A stretch of 60,000 nt of DNA from Liolophura sinensis (Eukaryota > Mollusca > Polyplacophora > Chitonida > Chitonidae): NCBI RefSeq assembly GCF_032854445.1, contig NC_088298.1, forward strand, positions 7,739,504 to 7,799,503, in the 5' to 3' direction. This document shows positions 43,245-54,600 of this stretch, piece after piece; positions within the stretch are counted from its first letter, which is position 1, and each line of letters opens with the position of its first letter. Made by a program: the position numbers and the translations under genes. The notes under the pieces are model-generated. The model searched no databases. It was not told the origin of the DNA and saw only the letters and a list, made by a program, of their open reading frames with translations.

Positions 43245-45666
43245 ATGAGGCGAGGTGTCTTAAGCATCCTGATACTGGTTGGGTCCAGTTCTTTATTATC
43301 TCTTTCAACGGCATCAACAACAATAAAAATAACGAGCCCAACGGCCGGCAGCTCGACAGCACCAACTGCACACACCACGACGCCAGCCGGTGCCGCCCTG
43401 GAGATCGCCACGACGCCAGCCGGTGCAGCCCTGGAGATTGCCACGACACCAGCCGGTGCAGCCCAGGAAATCGCCACGACGCCAGTCGGTGAAGCCCTGG
43501 AGATCGCCACGACGCCAGTCGGTGCAGCCCAGGAGATCGCCACGGCGCCAGTCGGTGCAGCCCTGGAGATCGCCACGACGCCGGCCGGTTCAGCCCTGGA
43601 AATCGCCACGACGCCAGTCGGTGAAGCCCTGGAGATCGCCACGACGCCAGTCGGTGCAGCCCAGGAGATCGCCACGGCGCCAGTCGGTGCAGCCCTGGAG
43701 ATCGCCACGACGCCGGCCGGTTCAGCCCTGGAGATCGCCACGACGCCGGCCGGTTCAGCCCTGGAGATCGCCACGACGTCAGCCGGTGCAGCCCTGGAGA
43801 TCTCCACGACGCCAGTTGGTGAAGCCCTGGAGATCTCCACGACGCCAGTTGGTGCAGCCCTGGAGATCGCCACGACGCCGGCCGGTTCAGCCCTGGAGAT
43901 CGCCACGACGCCGGCCGGTTCAGCCCTGGAGATCGCCACGACGTCGGCCGGTGCAGCCCTGGAGATCGCCACGACGCCAGTTGGTGAAGCCCTGGAGATC
44001 TCCACGACGCCAGTTGGTGCAGCCCTGGAGATCGCCACGACGCCGGCCGGTGCATCCCAAGAGATCGCCACGACGCCGGCCGGGGAAGCCCTGGAGATTG
44101 CCACGACGCCAGTTGGTGCAGCCCAGGAGATCGCCACGACGCCAGTTGGTGAAGCCCTGGAGATCGCCACGACGCCAGCCGGTGCAGCCCTGGAGATCGC
44201 CACGACGCCGGCCGGTGCAGCCCAGGAGATCGCCACGACGCCAGTTGGTGAAGCCCTGGAGATCGCCACGACGCCAGCCGGTGCAGCCCTGGAGATCGCC
44301 ACGACGCCAGCCGGGGCAGCCCTGGAGATCGCCACGACGCCAGTTGGTGCAGCCCTGGAGATCGCCACGACGCCAGTTGGTAAAGCCCTGGAGATCGCCA
44401 CGACGCCAGCCGGGGCAGCCCTGGAGATCGCCACGACGCCGGCCGGTGCAGCCCAGGAGATCGCCACGACGCCAGTTGGTGAAGCCCTGGAGATCGCCAC
44501 GACGCCAGCCGGTGCAGCCCTGGAGATCGCCACGACGCCAGGCGGTGCCGCCCAGGACATCGCCACGACGCCAGCCGGTGCAGCCCTGGAGATCGCCACG
44601 ACGCCAGGCGGTGCCGCCCTGGAGATCGCCACTACGCCGGCCGGTGGAGCCCTGGAGATCGCCACGACGCCAGCCGGTGCAGCCCAGGAAATCGCCACGA
44701 CGCCAGTTGGTGCAGCCCTGGAGATCGCCACGACGCCAGCCGGTGCAGCCCTGGAGATCGCCACGACGCCAGGCGGTGCCGCCCAGGACATCGCCACGAC
44801 GCCAGGCGGTGCCGCCCAGGACATCGCCACGACGCCAGGCGGTGCCGCCCAGGACATCGCCACGACGCCAGGCGGTGCCGCCCAGGACATCGCCACGACG
44901 CCAGGCGGTGCCGCCCAGGACATCGCCACGACGCCAGGCGGTGCCGCCCAGGACATCGCCACGACGCCAGGCGGTGCCGCCCAGGACATCGCCACGACGC
45001 CAGGCGGTGCCGCCCAGGACATCGCCACGACGCCAGGCGGTGCCGCCTTGGAGATCGCCACTACGCCGGCCGGTGGAGCCCTGGAGATCGCCACGACGCC
45101 GGTCGGTTCAGCCCTGGAGATCGCCACGACGCCAGGCGGTGGAGCCCTGGAGATCGCCACGACGCCAGGCGGTTCCGCCCTGGAGATCGCCACGACGCCG
45201 GCCGTTGCCGCCCTGGAGATCGCCACGACGCCGGCCGTTGCCGCCCAGGAGATCGCCACGACGCCGGCCGTTGCCGCCCTGGAGATCGCCACGACGCCGG
45301 CCGGTGCAGCTCTGGAGATCGCCACGACGCCGGCCGGTGCAGCACTGGAGATCGCCACGACGCCAGTTGGTGAAGCCCTGGAGATCGCCACGACGCCAGC
45401 CGTTGCTGTCCTGGAGATCGCCACGACGCCGGCCGGTGCAGCCCTGGAGATCGCCACGACGCCAGCCGTTGCTGTCCTGGAGATCGCCACGACGCCAGCC
45501 GGTGCAGCTCTGGAGATCGCCACGACGCCAGCCGGTGCAGCTCTGGAGATCGCCACGACGCCAGGCGGTTCCGCCGTGGACACCGCCACGACGCCAGCCG
45601 GTGCAGCCCAGGAGATCGCCACGACGCCAGCCGGTGCAGCCCTGGAGATCGCCACGACGGTGATAG
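43245..45666 (+). CDS. Mucin exon 1: signal peptide and 69 tandem 11-residue repeats
   Basis: The ATG at 43245 starts MRRGVLSILILVGSSSLLSL, a clear signal peptide, then a Thr/Ser-rich spacer. The repeats cover 43377-45653, exactly 69 x 33 bp without any indel. The consensus is T-T-P-[A/V/G]-G-[A/E/S]-A-[L/Q]-[E/D]-I-[A/S]. Each unit offers at least two Thr for O-glycosylation, and each carries an acidic residue. The exon ends at ATAG|GTGAG (phase 1). A pyrimidine tract ending in gcaag just upstream (43213-43235) could be an acceptor for a non-coding 5' exon. Confidence 0.85.
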
Positions 45667-48600
45667 GTGAGAGCAATTTGAAAATTATTGTACTTTGGAT
45701 TACATTGACTATGATCTACAGGCTTCGTTTTGTACATGACGTTCTACGCTAAACTGAGATTAATCGGAGTCAATGGGACTGAATACATATGACTTACATG
45801 ACCAGGGCACGCCGGCACAGGGCACTATCCCAAGAGACTCCAATGCGGTCGCGGTGATTTTAAGTTTAGCGTGTGGTGTCTTCCTCTCCGGGGGAATGTA
45901 TGTCAACAACCTGCAAATGAGGGTGAGATTCCTCCGGGTTAATGCTGGCCGTCGTCTTGTTAGTGAAATTTATTACGGGCTTATTAGTGTACTGAGTCTG
46001 CCCACTTTGTAAGAATATACACGAAAAATCTGGGGACTACGATGAAGTATGTGGTTTGGTGGCCTGTTAATAGTCATTTTTTGTGTACTGAGCCATTTAT
46101 ATCTTGATAAAATCTGGCGAGTGATAAAACGAAATTAGTCACAGAGCCAAGGTCTTATGTGGCTCCTCAAAGACAATAAGCTTCAATCACATACTAGTTA
46201 AAAATAGTTAACAAAGAAAAGATAAAAAAGGCAAACAGATACACACACGCACATCTGCACACCCACCCACGCACACACACACACACAAAACGAAAAAAAT
46301 GAAGGTAACACACCAAATAAAAGCATTATTGACTAACACGTTAATGCATTTAAATTGCCCAAATCATTAACATTGATGTTATTCTAATAACATGCACATG
46401 TTATGATAACGATAGCGTTAAATTAGCACATTTATACGTTAATACATAGGCCTATAGTTCCTATAGTTATCATCTCTATATATATGGAAACTTTCTGTTA
46501 ACAATATAATGGTGTTTAAAGGATAACACTGAAACTTACAAAAAGCATACTGAAAATATAACTTATAAAGTGTGGCCGAATGCTGCTTATATAATAGTTA
46601 GCAGTTATAAGGTCGATCTTTGAGCCGAAAACCACCAAAAGTGAGCCCACAATATGTGGGGGAAAAAACAATATTAAAAAAGAATTTCGAAAAATTCATT
46701 ATAAACATAACGCTAGCGTTAAACCTGACTGATTTATTCCTAACACAAGTGTTTGCTTCTGTCCGCCGTCATTGGAGCACGTGATCACACATTTGAACGG
46801 TAATGATTTTAAATGAGATGGCGCCGGCGTTTCAAGCTTGTGGAGTAAAAACCAAAGCTCTTGTGGTACCGCATTTCCGAAGAAGTCAACAGTTTCCAGC
46901 CATCAAAACACTCAGTCCAAATACTTGGTAAGTACGCATTGTTCAATCGGCGCTAATACAACATTCTCGAGGAGTGATACAGACTAGGGTCACATTTACG
47001 TGTTGATTTCCACGTATCTTGTGACGTAATTTTTTTCCTACGGTAACGTGCTTTCACTGATTTTTCATTGGTTAAATCTGAATGGGAGACGTTCAATTTG
47101 AATACAAACAAAAACAGCGTAAATAAAACGACTGTTGTTCACTGTCATATACCTGATTTCTGCGCTGTATTACAAGAGCTTCATGCATTTCTGAAAGGAT
47201 CCACTTTGTTTGTTGTGAAATGCTCTGGACTAGAACTTCCATCAGACAGCATGTCGGGTCCATGGAGGGTTCCTTATACCACTACACTACTGAGTTGATG
47301 TGCTAGAACAGTGTTTTTAGACGTCTTTAAGACAGGTAAGCATGGTAAGGTTTGAAATAGCATGTGCGTGCAAGACATGCATTTGTCACGTGGGCTACAT
47401 CTGAAAATGGTTTCCTCCATATTTGGCCAGCGTCATTCAGGGAAGCATAAATGAACTGACATATGTAGTGACGTAGAAAGTTTCACGTAAATATGACTCT
47501 CGTCTTTAAAACTGCCCAGTCTCGTAGATATTTTTTACAAATTGTGTTACTGAATAAGAAATTATTAACCTCAACTCGGTCATCGCAAATGAAAGATGTT
47601 GATGTTGTTGTGGTTGTCATGTTGTTATTCCGTTTTCCGTGTCACATTTCTGGGCCTTTATACACTGTAGGCCTATTAACAATTCTTCATTAAATATTTA
47701 ATACGACATTATTGCAATACAGCATAAACATGAGCCTATCTCACTAATGTTTTATTTGCTTTGTTTACTCCTAGTCTCATCATGTGACCAATGGTGCTGC
47801 CTATAATTGGCTCACAACAGCTGTGACATCAATTCAAAATAATGAATATGAATTATTAATTCCAGTATGCTGACAGAAATACTTGGATACGTCATAATGA
47901 TTACAGCTTCATCTCCTGCCAGATATCATCCTAATGGATTCAGAGGAAAATTTACATAAACAGCGTATCACCCACTTCTGGGTTACCCAGTGGTCGCCGC
48001 ACTCTTCTGGGTTGTATAATAATCTGCTTTAGTGGATTCTATACTCTAATTCCTGCCGTAATTTGTGATGAAACAAATGAATTCCGTACCTTCGTTGTAA
48101 TATAAACAGAGACGCGATAAGGGCTAGCTTCCCATTTTGTTGGTTTCGAAGGACCTAGCTAAGAATGGCAATGGTGGCCAACAGAGCTGCAAGTGCTCTG
48201 TCTTGATAGGCCAGAAAAATCTTCTTCTTGTGTTAAAATAAACATCAAAACTTCTCTGGAAAAGAAATATGTTATTTAGATTTTATGTCAGAACAGTTTT
48301 AAGTACAAGTATCTAGGGCGTGTATTTATGTTCTCAGCACGAGAGCGGCTTGCTAGATGACTGGTGGTTATGCAACCATCAGTGCGTCATATCGACATTT
48401 TTCTCAATCTTCATAATAATGTACGTGCACTAAAAAGAAGCAAACAAACCTGAAATTCAAGAAAAGAGAGATTTCTCAACCAGCCTAAAGTGTACACCCA
48501 ACAAATATAATCTTTTAATATTAGTACACATCTACATGTACATAGTGATGGTAAGATTTCATTTACATACTGATGTTACAGCATCCTAGATATGGCGAAA

Positions 48601-51600
48601 TGACTTCGCTAGAAGTCACAATCATTCATTTCACTTTAATACATCAAGTTAAATTGAAACTTGAAAAAATTGGTAAGTTTTGTCATCTTTTTTAAGAGAA
48701 AAATAATGATGAAGAATTGAAAAAAGCATTCAATATGAAAATATCTGCTTGTTTTATTGTGAATATAAAAATGTGTTTTCAGGTTGCTATTTGTATGCAC
48801 AGAAAACACGTTGTAAGTGCCTTTTGATTCAGAAGTACCAATGTGCACAATACAATCTGATGTTTCCCTTAAAACTAATGCAAATTTTGACATACTCAGA
48901 GGGAAATTCGGCAGCTGGGTCAAAAGTTCTGAGTCACTAATTCAGGCTACACCACCTCTTATCTAAACTTTGATTTGAATCTTGATTTAAATGCTCACAA
49001 AATAAAAAAAATGGAATTCTGTGACTCCGTTTTGATTGTTTATTATTAGTTTGCATAGTGGATACTATCACATGACAAAATAAAAAAAATCGCCTGAGTG
49101 TTTCATCGTCTAAAAGCCAAGAACATTTCTTGCTGATTTCAAATATGTTTTTTTTCAATGATTTTTAAACATTTTTTCTCTGTAAATAAAACACAATTTA
49201 AGCTTCAGGGGCCCGTTTCACAAAGCGCACGTAACGTAAAGTGCACGTATTTTCCATGGCAAGCAGTATTGTAGGTATTATGTACCTCAGCATGCTCAGA
49301 ATTATCCAGAAAGTTCGCTGTCCTTTCTTATTCTTCATGTCAATTTTACTCATGCTTACAAAAATGTTAAAAATCAATAAAACGTATTTTAAATCAGCAT
49401 GAGATAACTTATATGATTAACCTTCGAGTGTTAATTGTCGTAAATTTATGTAATACGCTTTGTTTTCTGTTAAAAGTTGTAGATTGTTTCTTGACATGTG
49501 TTTAGCAGGCTGTGAACCACTGCATCCACAAGTATTGACGATGCTCACACACACTGTGCATTAGACCTATCATAAGGTTATTCTGTTTTGACCATCTGGA
49601 ATCCTTGGTCATTCCCTTTTAACTAGTGTCGTGTGTCTTCAATTTTGCTTACAGTTTTCTTGCAGTTTTCCTTACAAGATGATCAGATCTTCATTGTAGG
49701 GGTGGAGGAGTGTAGGTTGAATAGAATTGTATGGATGACTTTAATCATTAAAAGCATTGCTAAATCAGAAACCTGCCTTGTTTAACATCATTAATTTGTG
49801 TACTGAATTCTGAATATATGTTCAGAATTATACAGTAGAATGCATTTCCAAATTTATAGAAAACAGAACAACTGATTTTGAAGAAAATGACGACCAAACA
49901 TTATTATACCGTATTTCACAATGGGAAAGACAAAGCCAGTATAATATATTATATATTTATACATTTATTTATGTGTGTCTGAACCAATGGTTTTCCCGAC
50001 TTTTCCTGAATGGTGACTTGTAATTTGTAACTGTACACTGTAATGAGGAAATTTTTTCTAGTCATTAATTAAGTGTGTGTGCGTCAGAATCTGCTAACTG
50101 ATATTAACTTGTGCTTATTTGGATTTTGACTGGCTGACAAATTGCCTTTTTGATTTCAAATGTCTACTCGAGAATGTGGTTTTTATTTGCTTTATATGCC
50201 ATTACTTCTGGTTTTACCACTTGAACCTTGTCTTATTTTATTAAAGATGAAAATTTAATGCGTCATGTTATAAAATGTTGGTCAGTTTCGTATAACTACT
50301 GGTAAAAATCAGTTGCCTGTCAAAAATATGCGGCTAAAGAGGCAAGTTTCATTACCGAATATTCCCTCATTCTGTTAGATTGATTACTCGAAAAGCTGAA
50401 CATGAACGAGACCGATAACAAATCTACATAATGTAATTTATAATCATATAAAAGCTCCATTTAAATGAGTAAGCTTGTAGCTCAGGGCCCAGTTGTTCGA
50501 AGTTGTATTAGTTAATACCTGTATTAAGCCATTAATATTTTAAATTTTAGACAGACTCAGCAGCCTAAGCGTCGCGTCCACCAAACCTACGAAGAGCCAG
50601 AGCAACGGGTCCGTTGTGCCCACCGACCCATCGACAAGCCAGAGCATTGGGTTTACGGAGCCTCCGACGAGCCAGAGCACCGGGTCCACCGACCCTCCGA
50701 CGAGCCCGACCACAGGGTCTACCGACACTCCGACAAGCCAGAGCACCGGGTCCACCGAACCCCCGACTACGGTACCTCTTCCAGTCAGCACCATACAAGG
50801 CATCTACACCCCAGACAAAGGTTAGGTGATGTTTATCCCTAAACTATGCACGGTTAGCTGTTTTTCAATTTCATTGTTTCACTTTATAATGTTGGTAAGT
50901 CAGCCAGAATTATTTAATTTAAACCAGTACCCCTTCGTAACGGCTAAAGAGGCAAGTTTTGTTAGCGAATTTTTCCTCATTGTGTTACGCTGAAAATTCG
51001 AAAAGCTGAAAAGGTACAAGACTGATCACAAATCAAGATAATGCAATTGATATGCACATAAAAACTCAATTTAGATGAGTGACCTTGTACCTCAGGGCCC
51101 AGTTGTTCGAAAGTGTATGACTCTATACTGGTATTAAGTCATACATTATATTTATAATGTTGGCCAGACTCAGCAGCTAATGCAGTATTACAACAGCAGC
51201 AGATTTAGCTCATATTTAATACACTGTTACAGTTTTTCTGTGGCCAAGCACAAAATTGAAAGACTTGGCGCGAAGTTAAATATAGTATCAAGTCTTAATA
51301 CGGTTTTGAACAAGTGGGCCTAGATGATTAAACCATTGCAGCTAACGTCCTATATTCTGATATCTCGACACGCAAGAAACGTAGTCTTACCAAAACGTAG
51401 TCATCTCACATATAGGATTATCGATAACAATAACTTAGTTGTGATTTTACATATAAATATGAAGTCAAGTGTATTTCTACTGAGAAACTATAAACACCAA
51501 TCGCATAATTATAAAGGTCACCAATCAGTTAAAAGATGTTATGTCATTAAACAAAATCAGCTGATGACGACAAATATTTAAATTTTTTATCGAGTGACGA

Positions 51601-54600
51601 AGTCTGATTTGTTATTTTTTGGGGTATTTATATTCTAATCCCACCCATGGCCCCCCCCCCCCCACCCCCCCGCCAAGAAAATTAAACCACGCCCCCAAAC
51701 AGACTACTTTACGGCTAAAAAAATATAACTAGACGTGTAGACAATCCATGCAGTCGTAACCTGTCTAACAATTACACCACTGTTCAACTAACACAAAAAA
51801 TTTATATGGTAATGCTTTTCATAAACAAGATATATGAAGGTATGGAATGGATATACTTTCGAATAATAAAAAATAGCGTGCTAGTGTCCACAGCGTTCCG
51901 CCAAAGCAGGATCTGTCAACGTCACTGTGCACGCGTTCATATCTGATAAGAGAGTGTTTGTTTGATGAGTTGGAGTCTGAATTTGTTGGGATGATGGCAT
52001 CACCGTCTACATGGAACAGGTGTTCGCCGAATTCAGCGATGGGCGTATCTTTGGTTTGGATCTTAACAACCCTCTACTGCGAGATTTCGGTTCAAAACGC
52101 TGACAGAAGTCGAACTAGCGGCATTACAAGATTATTAGTAGTCAAAGGCAACCGAAAAACACAAAGTGGTTAATTAAACCCTTCCCAGGTGCTTTGTATG
52201 TGTTGTCCAAGTTATACGAAAATTTAGTAAAACCCATGTTATAAATCTACGAAAATATAAACATATCAGGCAATAAGTCTAAAGAATTGGCCATAAAAAT
52301 AATTTTGAAAGAAGTACAAACAAAACGAAAATTTCAGCCGGACAAAAATAATGTTAATACATATTTTTTTTCAAAATGGAGTGTTCATAGCAATGGCGAC
52401 GAAACAGATTTCCACATAACCTCTGAAGAGCTGAAATCAAATGACGACGTCGATTTTACGCGGAGGCCCAGCCAAAAACACTGTGAACAGAGCACAGAAT
52501 ATGCCTGTTAAACAAGCTCTAGAGTACCACAAGAACTCCTTGAAAAATGTTCTGGCTGCCAGCAACAGGCATTTGCGGAGAATAATAAGAAACATTGATA
52601 TTGTCAGGGACAAAGGTTTGCGTCAGGCTAATGAAACCTTGGACGGAAAACTAAAATTAAATTTGAAGGAAGGCCTTTCTCGGCCCATAAAACACAAAGA
52701 CCGGGGGAATTAACGAAAATAAGTTCTTCCCTCCACAGTACTACCTCCCCTGGGATTTTACGATAGGGTGTATAGTACAACATTGCCATGCACGTCACCA
52801 CCCGTGACCTGGACTTCCACAAGCAACTTTGGTGTGAACCTCTAATCATACAGTTTGCACAGCAGGTTTTTGTTTATACTCCAATAAACCTACAAAATGT
52901 TACAGCCAATCCTGAAAAAACATAATCAGCATGGACTGTATTTTTAAATGATGATGTATTAAATTGTCGCAACCCGAGAGCTACTTTGCAAATACTCAAC
53001 CAACGTGTGATTCAACGCGCATTACTGAGTATTCTATACTCTGTTGAATCCAATAATTATCACTGATGTGATTGTCTGTGTTTTCCGGCTGGAAACCATG
53101 AAAACCATAATTATGCATGGTAACGAGACAAGAGTTAATTACATTGATGTTTTTTGTTTTGTTTCAGTGGTGTACAAGCTAACTATGCCTCTTACTGTAA
53201 ACCAGACATATGATGAAGGCAAGAAAGAGGTGTACAGAAGTGAATTCAAACGAGTGGTGAGAGCAAATCATTAGTAAACTTACTGTAATCCCCAAATTCT
53301 CAAAGTTACCACAATATGAAAGGAGAACAACACATAAAAATAATGCCAAAATCGGATGAAAGAGCATGAAATCTTATTTGCATATATGGTCTTTAATATG
53401 TTTTCTGATGTTTTTTGTTTTTGAAATTTGGTATTTGGGACCACAATATGGTATATATCGTCTTTGCGTTAATGACGTTATAAACAAGGATGTGATGCAT
53501 GTCTAATAATTTTTTGGAGTGTCAATTTGCTGATTGTATCTTTTACAACTTTTAATCTGAACTGTGATAATATTTATGATTATATTAAAAATATAAATCT
53601 GATCAAAATCCAGGTTGAACACATGTGTTAACTCAAAAGACCGAATTCTAGTGCAAATATATTTATTAAACATATGATACAACCTCATTTATAACATTAT
53701 TAATCAAAGACAATATATATCAAGAGGTGGTCCCAAATACCCACCATAACAATTATTTTTAATTATTTACAATTATAATTAATTATGTCTTTTTGTCTTT
53801 AAAGAAAAATCGAAACAAATATTGACGACCAAATTTACAACAAACTTTAGGCACTTTTTCATCTGAACTTTATGTAATTTTTATGTTTTCTCCACCTTTA
53901 TAATGAAATTTTAACAAATGAAAAAACCTTTAATATTTTTTTTTGAAATCAAAAAATATTTTTATATTTATCGAAGAGAGAAGGCGACGGAATAACTGCA
54001 TTTGAGCACAAGAGAGATGTAACAGCCACAGTTTTGCTGTTTGCGGATAACAATCTGGATGTTACAAGAAATACTGATATTTCCAGTTTATATTGTATAT
54101 TGAGTCTAAACGCTTAATCCTAAACTGGTGTACAGTTTCTTGTGATACAAACTTGCTCTACATATTAATATGTCGACATTATTTGTTTGGATAGTTATGG
54201 TAATATCTGTGCAACTTATTTGAATGATGTGGTTAGTCTGTACATGACTGAAGTAAAACAAGGCTCATTGGACACCTCAGCGTGCTGTTTATTAGACCCA
54301 CCCGAAGCTGAACTTTCTATGCAGCCCTGTTGTTTCTCCTTCTGCTGTAAGGTCTGTCCTGCAATAAAAGTTGTAGGCCTATTGCACATTTCACTGACGG
54401 TTAGCACTCTGAGCTGCGCTTACAGCTAACCTTGAGTAATGAAGTTTGCGAAAGTCGCCGGGCAAGTATGAAACATTTTGAGGAGCACTCAGCAGCCTGG
54501 TCTCCAGTCTACTGGGGGAAGACATGCCACATGTATATTGTATGTGCCAGGTTCAAATACATGTAGAGAGTGTTGAGGTAGGGCTCAAACACATGATCCT

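Larger units (their letters stand above)
45667..50550 (+). other. Mucin intron 1
   Basis: 4.9 kb. Contains a degraded SINE (45775-45995), a CA-rich run (46240-46290), an orphan exon-like segment (46818-46926) and a duplicated, partly MITE-derived segment at its 3' end (50331-50550). The rest (46.0-46.7 and 47.0-50.3 kb) shows nothing I recognise. Confidence 0.7.

Noticed and set aside
42935-43492. 185-codon + frame covering the LINE tail and first repeats
   Set aside because: It crosses the LINE 3' UTR and the (CATT)n tail and enters the array in the wrong frame.
43390-45663. 757-codon + frame of RSPRRQPVQPW repeats
   Set aside because: Shifted frame of the same array; it does not connect to exon 2 in phase and is extremely basic low-complexity sequence.
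43208-45676. 822-codon minus-strand frame across the 33-bp array
   Set aside because: It has no signal peptide, splice or promoter support and exists because the unit lacks stops on that strand.
47068-47298. 76-codon + frame as second exon of the orphan exon at 46818
   Set aside because: No acceptor with a matching phase 2 boundary and no recognisable domain.
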